Below, in pieces: positions 6,011-7,168 of a stretch of 7,168 nucleotides of DNA. Source of the DNA: Cytophagaceae bacterium (GTDB lineage Bacteria > Bacteroidota > Bacteroidia > Cytophagales > Spirosomataceae); assembly GCA_947459055.1 (NCBI GenBank), contig CANHCG010000086.1:1-7168 (forward strand), read 5' to 3'. How positions within the stretch are numbered: the stretch's first letter is position 1; every line of letters starts with the position of its first letter. The notes under the pieces are model-generated. The model searched no databases, was not told where the DNA came from, and was given only the letters and a program-made list of their open reading frames with translations. The position numbers and the translations under genes are program-made.

Positions 6011-7168
6011 TTACCAAGGCTTGCCCGTTCCTTGCATTAACCAAGGTTTCGACCAAGCACTATTTTTACCATCTGCCTGTGAAAAATTAGAGACTTCTAA
6101 TTTATCCATGGCGGAAGTTGCATTAATTGCATTAATCCGAATTTCGTCTTGCATGTAATAGAAACGAACCGGTAAGGCTTGACGTTTTGCCGCAGGTCCC
6201 GCCGTTAAAGCAGGGAATCCTGTTCTACGATAATCAAACCAGGCTTCGGTCGCAGCGGTCCAAGAAGCAATCCATTTCTGCTCCATAATTTGCTTTAAGG
6301 TTCCGTCATAACTTACGCCTTTCGTGCCCAAATAGGAAGTCGCGCTTGAGCCTACGCCCCAAGTTGTTAAGGATGCTTTTACGCCCGCCTCATAAAAAGT
6401 TTTCGCATCTCCGACCGACCAGCCTTTCTGAGCCGCCTCCGCCAAAATGAAATTAACTTCCGCCGCAGATACTAAACGAGCTCTTAAAAGGGCTCCCGTA
6501 GCGTTTTTGTACATCGGTGCTAAAAAAGAAACATGGGGGTTAAACGACGTTTGACCTGGGGTTGGATTTAAGTTATACGCAGAAGGAAGCGCCGAGAAAG
6601 AGGTAGGCAAGCCCACATATTCCTGATCCGTATCGATTTTCGAGTTTCCTACTTTATCAGGAGATAGGTAACGTTTTCCTCCTGTGATTTTATCTGTTCC
6701 AGCAGGAAGAGTCGCATCCACCACTAATGGGATTTCCACTTTGGCTGCCCAAATACCTAAACGAGGGTCATTTACCCCTTGTAAATATTCCACGAAGGTA
6801 TTGGCCATTTTGATCCGACGATAATTACTTCCAGATACATCATAGACCGCATTGGCAGGCCATGATGTTCCATCAGAGGTTCCTGGGAAGCCCATCGTTG
6901 CATCCTCTGCATTCGTGGTGATGATCGGGTAATTCGCAGGGTTTTTAACGATATTTTCGATACCGGCTTTCGCGACATCTGCTTTTTTCGCTGAAATACG
7001 CATGTAATAACGCAATGCGAGCGAGTTCGCTAATTTTCTCCATTTGACAGGATCCCCATTATAAATAACGTCTACATTATCCACAATGCTTGAATACTCC
7101 GATTTTTGCTTTGACAATAATTTATTTGCCTTGTCTAAGTCTGCCAAAATACCAGTGTAAATAACCTC
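6011..7168 (-). CDS. SusD/RagB-family outer-membrane nutrient-binding lipoprotein, C-terminal part
   Basis: The reading frame is open to the right edge, giving 385 visible residues and a TAA stop at 6011-6013. The gene is therefore cut at its 5' end; the TTG at 7147-7145 that could be taken as a start is an internal leucine codon preceded by in-frame EVIYTGI. The SusD-like signatures are YTGILADLDKANKLL at the visible N-terminus, DVIYNGDPVKWRKLANSL (33-50), a TPR-like helix with SAAEVNFILAEAAQKG (about 234-249), KQIMEQKWIASW (292-303), EAWFDYRRTGFP (308-319) and LPVRFYYMQDEIRIN (332-346). These match the SusD-like_2 type. Family members sit on the cell surface as a lid over a SusC TonB-dependent transporter and bind the incoming glycan or peptide. 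The lipobox and the SusC partner should lie beyond the right edge. The C-terminus is tryptophan-rich (NSAWSKPWLMQGTGKPW). The specific ligand cannot be inferred. Confidence 0.93.
   Translation of the reverse strand, partial: EVIYTGILADLDKANKLLSKQKSEYSSIVDNVDVIYNGDPVKWRKLANSLALRYYMRISAKKADVAKAGIENIVKNPANYPIITTNAEDATMGFPGTSDGTSWPANAVYDVSGSNYRRIKMANTFVEYLQGVNDPRLGIWAAKVEIPLVVDATLPAGTDKITGGKRYLSPDKVGNSKIDTDQEYVGLPTSFSALPSAYNLNPTPGQTSFNPHVSFLAPMYKNATGALLRARLVSAAEVNFILAEAAQKGWSVGDAKTFYEAGVKASLTTWGVGSSATSYLGTKGVSYDGTLKQIMEQKWIASWTAATEAWFDYRRTGFPALTAGPAAKRQALPVRFYYMQDEIRINAINATSAMDKLEVSNFSQADGKNSAWSKPWLMQGTGKPW

Noticed and set aside
7145..7147. TTG as the start codon of the SusD-like gene
   Set aside because: The frame stays open to the window edge, the upstream in-frame residues continue the family motif, and a lipoprotein signal peptide is missing. 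The gene is truncated, not short.

Overview
The window reads as part of a Bacteroidota genome, most likely a free-living or environmental member. The evidence is a SusD-family outer-membrane lipoprotein gene followed by a compact run of exported carbohydrate-type enzymes, signal peptides that end directly before glutamine, and mostly weak or absent Shine-Dalgarno sequences. All six supported genes lie on the minus strand, so transcription runs from high to low coordinates. I see no RNA genes, insertion sequences, CRISPR arrays or plus-strand genes.

Layout in order of transcription: (1) 7168-6011, the C-terminal 385 residues of a SusD/RagB-type nutrient-binding protein, entering from the right edge; (2) 6010-5945, a short gap filled by a strong hairpin plus nine-U tract and a ribosome-binding site; (3) 5944-4667, a short exported protein of the neutral/alkaline ceramidase family; (4) 4629-3565, an exported YdjC/ChbG-type carbohydrate deacetylase; (5) 3563-2406, an exported sialidase-fold (BNR/Asp-box) protein; (6) 2409-184, an exported two-domain protein with an N-terminal beta-propeller and a C-terminal region that looks like an alpha/alpha-toroid glycan-active domain of unrecognised family; (7) 179-1, the start of a GntP-type sugar-acid permease leaving at the left edge. 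Gaps between the last four genes are 1 nt, a 4-nt ATGA overlap and 4 nt, so they are almost certainly one transcript.

Together this looks like a polysaccharide- or glycoconjugate-utilisation locus. A SusC partner (expected beyond the right edge) and SusD would bring an oligomeric ligand across the outer membrane. Four periplasmic enzymes would then trim it: two belong to families that hydrolyse N-acyl or N-acetyl bonds and two look glycan-active. A GntP permease would carry an acidic monomer across the inner membrane. The substrate cannot be read from the sequence; an N-acylated and acid-containing glycan is an inference from the enzyme set. The most unusual elements are the propeller/toroid fusion, the sialidase-fold protein that lacks the first arginine motif of true sialidases, and the terminator-like hairpin placed immediately before the first enzyme gene.
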